Shown piece after piece: positions 26,307 to 34,154 of a stretch of DNA of 64,000 nucleotides. The DNA lies in NCBI RefSeq assembly GCF_000189535.1, contig NC_015145.1, forward strand, positions 3,534,001-3,598,000, given 5' to 3'. Positions within the stretch are counted from its first letter, which is position 1. Every line of letters starts with the position of its first letter. The stretch comes from Pseudarthrobacter phenanthrenivorans Sphe3 (GTDB lineage Bacteria > Actinomycetota > Actinomycetes > Actinomycetales > Micrococcaceae). The notes under the pieces are model-generated. The model did no database searches. It had not been told where the DNA came from and saw nothing but the letters and a program-made list of their open reading frames with translations. Both the position numbers and the translations under genes were made by a program.

Positions 26307-27812
26307 ATCAAGAACCCCCTCAAAGCCACCACCAAGCAACGCGGCAGGCGTCCCGCCACAGACCGGCCCGAGGACGAACGGCTTTCCATCGGTAGCAGCT
26401 TTGCCTACGGATTCCAGCATGTCCTGACCATGTACGGCGGTATCATCGCCGTCCCGCTGATCGTGGGCCAGGCGGCGGGGCTTTCCCCCGCCGATATTGG
26501 AGTCCTGATTGCCGCAGCACTTTTCATGGGCGGTCTGGCTACCCTGCTGCAGACCATCGGGATTCCGTTCTTCGGATCCCAGCTTCCCCTCGTCCAGGGC
26601 GTGTCATTCGCCAGCGTCGCCACCATGGTGGCCATCGTCAGCGGCGGCGGCGGACTGCCCGCTGTCTTCGGTGCCGTCATCGTCTCGGCAGCCATCGGCC
26701 TCCTGATCGCACCGGTCTTTTCCAAGATCGTCAGGTTCTTCCCGCCGGTCGTGACCGGCACGGTCATCACCACCATCGGCCTGACGCTGATGCCGGTCGC
26801 GGCAAACTGGGCGATGGGTGGCAACCGAAAAGCCGAGAACTACGGCAGCATGGCCAACATTGGCCTGGCAGCTGCCACCCTGGCACTGGTCCTGCTCTTC
26901 AGCAAGGTCGGCAGCGCCACCATTTCACGGCTCTCCATCCTCCTCGCCATGGTTGGAGGCACCATCATCGCCGTAGCCACCGGCATGGCGGACTTTTCCA
27001 AGGTGGGCGAGGGGCCGATCGCAGCCTTTCCCACGCCGTTCCACCTCGGTGCCCCAACGTTTGAAATCGCCGCCATTATCTCCATGCTGATCGTCGTCCT
27101 GGTCATCCTGACAGAGACCATGGCTGACATTCTGGCCGTGGGTGAGATCGTCGGAACCAAGGTGGACTCAAAGCGGATCGCGGCAGGCCTGCGCGCCGAC
27201 ATGGGCTCCAGCCTCATCGCCCCCGTTTTCGGCTCCTTCACCCAAAGTGCCTTCGCCCAGAACGTCGGCCTGGTAGCGGTGACCAAGATTAAGAGCCGCT
27301 ACGTGGTGGCGGCAGGCGGCGTCATCCTCGTCATCCTGGGCCTGCTTCCTGTTCTTGGCCGCGTCGTGGCAGCTGTACCCACCGCGGTGCTGGGCGGTGC
27401 GGGCATCGTCCTGTTCGGGACGGTGGCCGCCAGCGGCATCCGCACCCTGGCCAAGGTGGAGTACAAGAACAACATGAACCTGATCATTGTGGCGGCGTCC
27501 ATCGGGTTCGGCATGATTCCCATCGCCGCCCCCAGCTTCTATGACCAGTTCCCGTCCTGGTTCAGCACCATTTTCCACTCCGGCATCAGCTCCGCCGCCG
27601 TGATGGCCATCCTGCTGAACCTGCTGTTCAACCACCTCAAGGCTGGCAACTCGGAGAACCAGTCCGTCTTTGTTGCCGGCACCGGCCGGGTGATACGGGA
27701 AGAAGACCTGAAATGCCTTGAGCATGGCGACCGCTTTGAAAACGGCAAGCTCATCGACTGCGACGGCAAGGAAGTCCCCGTCCAGGCATCCGAGAAGGCG
27801 TCAGAGCACTAG
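26301..27812 (+). CDS. NCS2-family urate/xanthine permease
   Basis: A 503-aa nucleobase:cation symporter-2 transporter with about twelve to fourteen hydrophobic segments. Motifs include FAYGFQHVLTMYGGIIAVP near residue 34 and the QNVGLVAVTKIKSRYVV signature near 317. The FFGSQLPLVQGVSFA segment is near 92. Family and neighbourhood point to urate or xanthine as substrate. The C-terminal cytosolic tail is about 60 residues. The ATG at 26301 lies within a short direct repeat and lacks a strong ribosome binding site. Its position after uricase suggests co-induction. Confidence 0.88.
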   Translation: MNIKNPLKATTKQRGRRPATDRPEDERLSIGSSFAYGFQHVLTMYGGIIAVPLIVGQAAGLSPADIGVLIAAALFMGGLATLLQTIGIPFFGSQLPLVQGVSFASVATMVAIVSGGGGLPAVFGAVIVSAAIGLLIAPVFSKIVRFFPPVVTGTVITTIGLTLMPVAANWAMGGNRKAENYGSMANIGLAAATLALVLLFSKVGSATISRLSILLAMVGGTIIAVATGMADFSKVGEGPIAAFPTPFHLGAPTFEIAAIISMLIVVLVILTETMADILAVGEIVGTKVDSKRIAAGLRADMGSSLIAPVFGSFTQSAFAQNVGLVAVTKIKSRYVVAAGGVILVILGLLPVLGRVVAAVPTAVLGGAGIVLFGTVAASGIRTLAKVEYKNNMNLIIVAASIGFGMIPIAAPSFYDQFPSWFSTIFHSGISSAAVMAILLNLLFNHLKAGNSENQSVFVAGTGRVIREEDLKCLEHGDRFENGKLIDCDGKEVPVQASEKASEH

Positions 27813-27836
27813 CAGCAGCGCATGCGGCACCAACTG

Positions 27837-27880
27837 CGACGGCGGCCCGCACCTTTCGCAAAAGGTGCGGGCCGCCGTCG
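27837..27880. terminator. Very strong bidirectional hairpin terminator
   Basis: A perfect 20-bp stem (27837-27856 with 27861-27880) with a 4-base loop lies between the convergent NCS2 permease and IclR genes. A-rich and T-rich ends flank the loop. Confidence 0.85.
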
Positions 27881-27899
27881 TCCGTGGTTCGCCGAGGGC

Positions 27900-28655
27900 T
27901 CAGGTGCGGTTCATCTCCAGCGAGATGGCCTCGGCGGCCTCGCGCAGGACGGGCACCGCCTTGTCCGCGAAGTGTTCGTCCACCCGGGACACGGGTCCGG
28001 ACACCGAAATGGCGGTGGGGGTGGGAGCGTTGGGAACAGCCATGGCGAAGCAGCGCACGCCGAGCTCCTGCTCCTCCTCGTCGATTGAGTAGCCGCGTTC
28101 GCGGATGAGCTTGAGGTCGGCCAGCAGGTCCTCCACGTCGCCAATGCTCTTGGGCGTGGGGGTGGGCATTCCGGCGCGGGCCACGATGCCGCGCACTGTA
28201 TCGTCGTCCAGCTGGGCCAGGATGGCCTTGCCGACGCCGGTGGCGTGGGTGTGGGCGCGCCGGCCCACCTCGGTGAACATGCGCATGGAGTGCAGCGACG
28301 GCACCTGGGCCACATAGATGACCATGTCCGAGTCAAGGACGGCCATGTTGGAGGTCTCCCCCAGCCTGTCCACCAGCGTCTTCAGCTGGGGCCGCGCCAC
28401 GGCGCCGAGCTGCTTGTTGGCACCCTCACCCAGGCGGATCAGCCGGGGGCCCAGGGCGTAGCGCCGGTTGGGCAGCTGCCGGATGTAACCCAGCGATACC
28501 AGGGTCCGCAACAGGCGGTGGATGGTGGGCAGGGGGAGGTCCGTGGACGAGGAGAGCTCGCTGAGCGTAACGTCGCCACCGGCGTCCGTGATGAGCTCCA
28601 GCAGTTCGAAGACGCGCTCCACCGACTGCACGCCGCCCGACGCTTTTTCTGCCAT
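27900..28655 (-). CDS. IclR-family transcriptional regulator
   Basis: A 251-aa regulator. The N-terminal winged helix-turn-helix spans about residues 12-70, with LSELSSSTDLPLPTIHRLLR in its core. The C-terminal IclR effector domain follows (ATGVGKAILAQL, GYSIDEEEQELGVRCFAMAV). The start ATG at 28655 has an AGGAGA site. By analogy with AllR of E. coli and Streptomyces it may sense glyoxylate, allantoin or a related purine breakdown product. It is the only such regulator in the island, and a copy of the 15-bp palindrome lies in its own promoter region. It is therefore the best candidate for the shared motif. Confidence 0.88.
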   Translation of the reverse strand: MAEKASGGVQSVERVFELLELITDAGGDVTLSELSSSTDLPLPTIHRLLRTLVSLGYIRQLPNRRYALGPRLIRLGEGANKQLGAVARPQLKTLVDRLGETSNMAVLDSDMVIYVAQVPSLHSMRMFTEVGRRAHTHATGVGKAILAQLDDDTVRGIVARAGMPTPTPKSIGDVEDLLADLKLIRERGYSIDEEEQELGVRCFAMAVPNAPTPTAISVSGPVSRVDEHFADKAVPVLREAAEAISLEMNRT

Positions 28656-28692
28656 TCCGTTGTCTCCTGTGGCTCGGAATCCGACAACTCTT

Positions 28693-28707
28693 ATCCGCAT
28701 CGTGAAA
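28693..28707. promoter_or_regulatory. IclR-type palindromic site E (iclR promoter)
   Basis: ATCCGCATCGTGAAA differs from the consensus at one position. It lies 38 bp before the IclR start, consistent with autoregulation. Confidence 0.5.
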
Positions 28708-28811
28708 AGAATTGCTTAGAACACCCAACATACAGCACAGGCACGGAGTCCGCGATGCACGTGAAACAGTCGCATTGCGGGGGCTTGTGTTTCCATCTTG
28801 CAGATAATAAT

Positions 28812-28826
28812 ATCCATAATACGAAA
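28812..28826. promoter_or_regulatory. IclR-type palindromic site F (malic enzyme promoter)
   Basis: ATCCATAATACGAAA is a looser match in an AT-rich stretch, 51 bp before the malic enzyme start. The divergent iclR/malic enzyme gap (221 bp) thus holds one site near each gene. Confidence 0.4.
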
Positions 28827-28876
28827 AGTTTTGATTGAGCAGACGCCCGGTCCCGGGCCCAACAGGAGGACATTCA

Positions 28877-30322
28877 ATGGCGAACCCCAGCCCCGGAAAT
28901 TCGATCACCCTGCGCGTGGAAGCGCCCTCGAGCTTCAGCGCCACCAGTGAGCTCGCCGCCGCCGTTGGCGCTGCGGGCGCGGCCATCACCGCACTGGATG
29001 TCAGCGAGTCCCACCACGAAACCCTCGTCGTGGACGTCACCTGCAACACCACGGACGACGAGCACGCCGCCCGCGTCAAGGACGCCCTCAACGCGCTCGA
29101 TGGCGTCACGGTCCAGCACGTTTCCGACCGCACCTTCCTCATGCACTTGGGCGGCAAGCTGGAAGTCGTCCCCAAGGTAGCCCTGCGCAACCGCGACGAC
29201 CTCTCCCGCGCCTACACCCCCGGCGTCGCCCGCGTCTGCCTGGCCATCGCCGAGGACCCCGCGGCAGCCCGCAACCTCACCGTCAAGCGCAACACCATCG
29301 CCGTCCTCACCGACGGTTCCGCCGTCCTGGGCCTGGGCAACATCGGCCCGGCCGCGGCCCTTCCCGTCATGGAAGGCAAGGCCGCCCTCTTCAAGCAGTT
29401 CGCCAACGTGGACGCCTGGCCCGTCTGCCTGGACACCCAGGACACCGAGGAAATCATCATGATCGCCAAGGCCATGGCCCCGGTCTACGGCGGCATCAAC
29501 CTGGAGGACATCGCCGCCCCGCGCTGCTTCGAGATCGAGAACCGGCTCCGCGAGGAACTGGACATCCCGGTGTTCCACGATGACCAGCACGGCACCGCGA
29601 TCGTCACCCTTGCAGCCCTGGTCAACGCACTGCGCGTGGTGGACAAGAAGCTCAGCGAGGTGAAGATTGTCGTCTCGGGCGTCGGCGCCGCCGGTTCGGC
29701 CATCATCCAGCTCCTCAAGGCCCAGGGTGCACGGCACATCATCGCCGCCGGCCGCTCCGGCGCCATCCACTCGGGCGAAACCTACGGGGACGAGCACCGG
29801 AGCTGGATCGCGGCAAACACCAACGAGGAAGGCTTCGCCGGCACCCTGCACGAGGCCCTCGTCGGCGCCGACGTCTTCATCGGCGTCAGCGCACCGCACG
29901 TCATCGGTGAAGAGCAGGTGGCAGCCATGGCACCGAACGCCATCGTGTTCGCCATGGCCAACCCGACGCCGGAAATTGATCCCGTCATTGCGGCAAAGCA
30001 CGCCGCCGTGGTGGCCACGGGCCGCAGCGACTTCCCCAACCAGATCAACAACGTGCTGGCGTTCCCGGGCTTCTTCCGCGGCCTGCTCGACGCCGGAGCC
30101 TCGGACATCACTCCGGAGATGCTGGTGGCCGCCGCGGAGGCGATCGCCAACCGCGTGGCTGACGACGAGCTCAATGCCAGCTACATTATCCCCAGCGTCT
30201 TCGATCCGCATGTGGCCGCCGATGTTGCCTCCGCAGTTGCCGCTGCCGCCCACGCCGCCAACGCGGCAACTTCAGCGGAACCGGACACTGCGGCTCCCGT
30301 TGCCGCCCTGGCCAGCGCCTGA
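28877..30322 (+). CDS. NAD(P)-dependent malic enzyme with N-terminal ACT-like domain
   Basis: Converts malate to pyruvate and CO2. The 481-aa protein begins with an ACT-like regulatory domain (about residues 1-80). The catalytic Tyr region [15 protein letters not shown] follows near 105. Then come the Lys/metal segments ([27 protein letters not shown]) and a Rossmann domain ([12 protein letters not shown]). The ATG at 28877 follows an AGGAGGA ribosome binding site. It is the first gene of an operon with malate synthase, the CitE-like protein and the bicupin, so its job is likely to turn glyoxylate-derived malate into pyruvate. The C-terminal 30 residues are Ala-rich and low-complexity. Confidence 0.93.
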   Translation: MANPSPGNSITLRVEAPSSFSATSELAAAVGAAGAAITALDVSESHHETLVVDVTCNTTDDEHAARVKDALNALDGVTVQHVSDRTFLMHLGGKLEVVPKVALRNRDDLSRAYTPGVARVCLAIAEDPAAARNLTVKRNTIAVLTDGSAVLGLGNIGPAAALPVMEGKAALFKQFANVDAWPVCLDTQDTEEIIMIAKAMAPVYGGINLEDIAAPRCFEIENRLREELDIPVFHDDQHGTAIVTLAALVNALRVVDKKLSEVKIVVSGVGAAGSAIIQLLKAQGARHIIAAGRSGAIHSGETYGDEHRSWIAANTNEEGFAGTLHEALVGADVFIGVSAPHVIGEEQVAAMAPNAIVFAMANPTPEIDPVIAAKHAAVVATGRSDFPNQINNVLAFPGFFRGLLDAGASDITPEMLVAAAEAIANRVADDELNASYIIPSVFDPHVAADVASAVAAAAHAANAATSAEPDTAAPVAALASA

Positions 30323-30359
30323 TTCACCGCCTGACTCCAGCACAAGGAAAGGACCAGAA

Positions 30360-31958
30360 ATGGCCATCACTGTCACAGACCCCCGGCCCATCGACCGCGC
30401 GGAGGAAATCCTCACCCCCAAGGCACTGGCCTTCGTGGAGGAACTGCACAACCGCTTCGCCGGCACGCGCAACGAACTCCTGCAGGCCCGTGCCGCCAAG
30501 CGGCAGCGCGTCGCGGAGACCGGCAAGCTGGACTTCCTGCCGGAGACCAAGGACGTGCGCGACGGCGATTGGAAGGTTGCGCCCGCCCCGGCCGCCTTGC
30601 AGGACCGCAGGGTCGAGATGACCGGGCCGGCCTCGCCGGCGAAGATGGCCATCAATGCACTGAACTCCGGCGCCAAGGTGTGGCTCGCGGACCTCGAGGA
30701 CGCCAGCACCCCCACCTGGGGCAACGTCATCGACGCTATCCTGAACCTCCGCGATGCCGCCCAGGGCACCCTCAGCTACACCTCGGACGAGGGCAAGGAG
30801 TACCGGCTCCGCACGGACGCGCCGCTCGCCGTCGTGGTGGCCCGCCCCCGTGGCTGGCACATGCAGGAAAAGCACCTGCTGGTCAACGGCGAACCGGCCG
30901 TCGGTGCGCTGGTGGACTTCGGCCTGCACTTCTTCCATGTTGCCAAGCAGCTGGTGCTCAATGGGCAGGGACCGTACTACTACCTGCCCAAGATGGAAAG
31001 CCACCTCGAAGCCCGGCTCTGGAACGATGTGTTCGTTTTCGCGCAGGACTACCTGGGACTGGGCCAGGGCACCGTCAGGGCCACTGTGCTGATCGAGACC
31101 ATCCCGGCAGCCTTCGAGATGGACGAGATCCTCTACGAACTGCGCGACCACGCCTCGGGCCTGAACGCCGGCCGCTGGGACTACCTGTTCAGCATCATCA
31201 AGTACTTCCGCGACGCCGGCGAGGAGTTTGTGCTCCCGGACCGCGCTTCCGTTGCCATGACTGCCCCGTTCATGCGTGCCTACACCGAACTGCTGGTGAA
31301 AACCTGCCACAAGCGCGGTGCCTTCGCCATGGGCGGCATGGCGGCAGTCATTCCCAACCGGCGGCACCCTGAGGTTACCGAGGCAGCCTTCGCCAAGGTC
31401 CGCGCGGACAAGACCCGCGAGGCGAACGACGGCTTTGACGGTTCTTGGGTGGCGCACCCGGACCTGGTACCGACCTGCCGCGAGGTCTTTGACTCGGTGC
31501 TGGGAGACAAACCGAACCAGGTGGACAAGCAGCGCCCGGAGGTCAACGTCACGGCAGAACAGTTGCTGGATGTCTCCTCCGCCGACGGCCAGGTGACCGA
31601 GGCCGGGCTGCGGCTGAACCTCTACGTCGCCGTGGCCTACACGGCGGTCTGGCTGTCCGGGAACGGCGCCGTGGCCATCCACAACCTGATGGAGGATGCC
31701 GCGACGGCGGAGATCTCCCGGTCCCAGGTGTGGCAGCAGATCCGGAACAAGTCAGTGCTCGCGGACACCGGCAACACGGTCACCCGCGAGCTCGTGGAGC
31801 GGATCCTCGGCGAAGAAACCGAACGGCTCCGCACCGAGTTCGGTGACGAGGCGTTCCGGCGCTACTACCAGCCGGCCAGCGAACTGATTGCCGACATCTG
31901 CCTCTCGGAGGACTACACCGACTTCCTCACCACCCCCGCCTACGAACTGGTGGGCTGA
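30360..31958 (+). CDS. aceB: Malate synthase A
   Basis: Condenses glyoxylate with acetyl-CoA to malate. The 532-aa chain has normal isoform A length. Motifs are RPRGWHMQEKHLLVNGEP near residue 160, GPYYYLPKMESHLEARLW near 205, LIETIPAAFEMDEILYEL near 243 and the C-terminal SEDYTDFLTTPAYEL. The true start follows GGAAAGGACC. A separate isocitrate lyase gene is not in the window, so here the glyoxylate most likely comes from ureide breakdown. It lies in an operon between malic enzyme and the CitE-like protein. Confidence 0.95.
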   Translation: MAITVTDPRPIDRAEEILTPKALAFVEELHNRFAGTRNELLQARAAKRQRVAETGKLDFLPETKDVRDGDWKVAPAPAALQDRRVEMTGPASPAKMAINALNSGAKVWLADLEDASTPTWGNVIDAILNLRDAAQGTLSYTSDEGKEYRLRTDAPLAVVVARPRGWHMQEKHLLVNGEPAVGALVDFGLHFFHVAKQLVLNGQGPYYYLPKMESHLEARLWNDVFVFAQDYLGLGQGTVRATVLIETIPAAFEMDEILYELRDHASGLNAGRWDYLFSIIKYFRDAGEEFVLPDRASVAMTAPFMRAYTELLVKTCHKRGAFAMGGMAAVIPNRRHPEVTEAAFAKVRADKTREANDGFDGSWVAHPDLVPTCREVFDSVLGDKPNQVDKQRPEVNVTAEQLLDVSSADGQVTEAGLRLNLYVAVAYTAVWLSGNGAVAIHNLMEDAATAEISRSQVWQQIRNKSVLADTGNTVTRELVERILGEETERLRTEFGDEAFRRYYQPASELIADICLSEDYTDFLTTPAYELVG

Positions 31959-31961
31959 GGC

Positions 31962-33239
31962 ATGGCAGCATCACCCAAGCCCTCGCTCTCTGCCGGGGAC
32001 CTGGCACACATCGACGGGCAGCTGGCCGCAACCGACCGCCTGCTGGAGCAGAACTACCCGGGCGACGACGGCTCCCGCCAGCCCGTCCACACGGTATACG
32101 TGCCCGCGGACCGCTTTACGCCGTCGTTCGCTGCTGACTGGGGTGCCCAGGCGCTGGCGACGGCGGAGGCCCACGGCGGGTTCGAAAGGCTTGGCTCGCT
32201 CCTGGGCCAGGACGCCGGCCTCGCCGAGGCCGTAGCCCCGCGCGTCGAGGCCAAGCTTTCCAGCGAGCCCATCGAGGACCTGCGGCTCGATTTTGAGGAT
32301 GGCTTCGGGGACAGGGGCGACGACGCCGAGGACGCCGCCGCGGTGACTGCGGCTTCCGCGGTGGCCAAGGCAGTCGCTGCCGGGTCCGCTCCCCCGTTCA
32401 TCGGCATCCGGTTCAAGTGCTTCGAAGCGCCCACCAGGGCCCGCGGACTGCGCACGCTGGACCTGTTTGTCTCCGGCCTCGCGGCGGCCGGAGAACTCCC
32501 CGAAGGGCTGGTCCTGACCCTGCCCAAGGTCACCACGGTGGCCCAGGTGCAAGCAATGGACTACGCCGTGTCCCGGTTGGAGGAAGTGCACTCGCTCCCC
32601 TCCGGACGGCTCCGTTTCGAGGTGCAGGTGGAAACCCCGCAGCTGATCCTGGGACCGGAGGGAACGTCGCCGGTGGCGCAGCTGCCGCACGCCGTGCCGG
32701 GCCGGATCAGCGGGCTGCACTACGGCACGTACGACTACTCTGCGTCGCTGCAGATCTCGGCGGAGTACCAGTCCATGGAACACCCGGTGGCCGACTTCGC
32801 CAAGGAGGTCATGCAGCTGGCCGTGGCCGGCACCGGCATCCGACTCTCCGACGGGTCCACCAACATCATCCCTGTGGGTGACAACGTGGAGAATGCCTGG
32901 CAGCTGCACGGCCGGCTGGTCCGGCGGTCGCTGGAGCGCGGCTACTACCAGGGCTGGGACCTGCACCCGGCACAGCTGCCCAGCCGCTTCGCCGCCACCT
33001 ACGCCTTTTACCGCGAGGGCCTTCCGGCCGCGGCCGCCCGCCTTCGCAACTATGTGGAGCGGACCGAAGGTGGCGTCATGGACGAGCCCGCCACCGCCCG
33101 TGCCCTCGCCGCCTTCGTCCTGCGTGGCGTCCAATGCGGTGCTGTCGGTGCCGAAGAGGTCCAGGCGCTTGCCGGCGTCGGACTTCCGCAGCTCACCGCA
33201 CTCGCGCACCCGCGGCTCGCCACCACTTCCAACTCGTAA
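31962..33239 (+). CDS. DUF6986-like protein of the CitE/HpcH aldolase superfamily
   Basis: A 425-aa protein whose reaction is not established. Segments align with CitE/HpcH-type TIM barrels: LRLDFEDGFGDRGDD near residue 108, IRFKCFEAPTRARGLRTLDL near 148, LTLPKVTTVAQVQAMD near 185, VQVETPQLIL near 222 and GLHYGTYDYSASLQI near 247. The acidic pair and the Arg fit a Mg-dependent C-C lyase or condensing enzyme of the malyl-CoA/malate-synthase-like clan. It starts 3 bp after malate synthase and is followed by the bicupin. A role in glyoxylate, ureidoglycolate or tartronate chemistry is plausible but unproven. Confidence 0.75.
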   Translation: MAASPKPSLSAGDLAHIDGQLAATDRLLEQNYPGDDGSRQPVHTVYVPADRFTPSFAADWGAQALATAEAHGGFERLGSLLGQDAGLAEAVAPRVEAKLSSEPIEDLRLDFEDGFGDRGDDAEDAAAVTAASAVAKAVAAGSAPPFIGIRFKCFEAPTRARGLRTLDLFVSGLAAAGELPEGLVLTLPKVTTVAQVQAMDYAVSRLEEVHSLPSGRLRFEVQVETPQLILGPEGTSPVAQLPHAVPGRISGLHYGTYDYSASLQISAEYQSMEHPVADFAKEVMQLAVAGTGIRLSDGSTNIIPVGDNVENAWQLHGRLVRRSLERGYYQGWDLHPAQLPSRFAATYAFYREGLPAAAARLRNYVERTEGGVMDEPATARALAAFVLRGVQCGAVGAEEVQALAGVGLPQLTALAHPRLATTSNS

Positions 33240-33253
33240 GCAAAGGAAATTTG

Positions 33254-34066
33254 ATGGGCAAGTACTACTCCCCCACCGGCGGGCTGCCGCCGCAGACGCA
33301 CCTGACAACTGAACGTGCCATCGTCACCGAGGCGTACACGGTGATCCCGAAGGGCGTGATGACGGACATCGTCACGTCCAACCTGCCGGGCTTTTCGAAC
33401 ACCCGCTCCTGGATCATCGCCCGGCCCATCTCGGGCTTCGCCACCACCTTCTCGCAGCTGATAGTGGAGATCGCCCCGGGCGGCGGCGCCCCCAAGGCGG
33501 AGTTCGAAGCCGGCGTCGAAGGCGTCGTTTTCGTGACCCGCGGCAAACTCAACCTCACCTTGGACGGCGAACTGCACCAGATGGAGGAAGGCGGCTACGC
33601 CTACCTGGCCGCCGGTTCGGAGTGGGGCCTGGAGAACGTTTCGGACGACGTCGTGTCCTTCCACTGGATCCGCAAGGCCTACGAGCGCCTTGAGGGCTAC
33701 GAGGCCAAGTCCTTCGTCACCAACGAAAAGGACGTGGAGCCCACGTCGATGCCGGACACCAACGACGTCTGGAAGACCACCCGCTTCACGGACTCCAATG
33801 ACCTGGCCCACGACATGCAGGTCAACATCGTGACGTTCCAGCCCGGCGGCGTCATCCCGTTCCCGGAAACCCACGTCATGGAGCACGGCCTGTACGTCCT
33901 GGAGGGCAAGGCCATGTACCTGCTGAACAACGACTGGGTTGAGGTGGAGGCCGGCGACTTCATGTGGCTGCGCGCCTTCTGCCCGCAGGCCTGCTACGCC
34001 GGCGGCCCGGGCGAGTTCCGGTACCTGCTGTACAAGGACATGAACCGCCAGGTGCGCCTCACCTAA
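33254..34066 (+). CDS. (S)-ureidoglycine aminohydrolase-like bicupin (AllE family)
   Basis: A 270-aa two-cupin protein. AllE-type enzymes release ammonia from (S)-ureidoglycine to give ureidoglycolate. The N-terminal cupin covers about residues 60-125 and the C-terminal metal-binding cupin about 190-260. It includes the VIPFPETHVMEHGLYVLEGKA stretch with the His/Glu ligands typical of AllE. The ATG at 33254 follows AAAGGAAA. It ends the malic enzyme operon, linking ureide breakdown with glyoxylate disposal. Genes for allantoinase and allantoate amidohydrolase are not in the window. Confidence 0.88.
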   Translation: MGKYYSPTGGLPPQTHLTTERAIVTEAYTVIPKGVMTDIVTSNLPGFSNTRSWIIARPISGFATTFSQLIVEIAPGGGAPKAEFEAGVEGVVFVTRGKLNLTLDGELHQMEEGGYAYLAAGSEWGLENVSDDVVSFHWIRKAYERLEGYEAKSFVTNEKDVEPTSMPDTNDVWKTTRFTDSNDLAHDMQVNIVTFQPGGVIPFPETHVMEHGLYVLEGKAMYLLNNDWVEVEAGDFMWLRAFCPQACYAGGPGEFRYLLYKDMNRQVRLT

Positions 34067-34074
34067 GCACCCCT

Positions 34075-34150
34075 CCCCTCCCAACTGAGTAGCGCTAAGT
34101 GTCGTTTTGGGGCTCCAAAACGACACTTAGCGCTACCTGGTTGGGAGGGG
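34075..34150. repeat. Large imperfect palindrome (REP/MITE-like or terminator)
   Basis: A 22-bp perfect inner stem (34089-34110 with 34115-34136, loop GGCT) is flanked, after a 3-base mismatch, by an 11-bp outer stem (34075-34085 with 34140-34150). The inner arm begins GTAGCGCTAAGTGTCG and is AT-richer than the flanks. It may be a multicopy repetitive palindrome or a terminator. The 3' outer arm supplies the Shine-Dalgarno-like GGGAGGGGG of the next gene. Confidence 0.75.
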
Positions 34151-34154
34151 GAAA

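Noticed and set aside
28874..30253. 459-aa minus-strand frame opposite malic enzyme
   Set aside because: Shadow of malic enzyme; composition dominated by Gly, Asp and Val as expected from the complementary strand.
30324..31682. 452-aa minus-strand frame opposite malate synthase
   Set aside because: Shadow of malate synthase, with no independent start signal.
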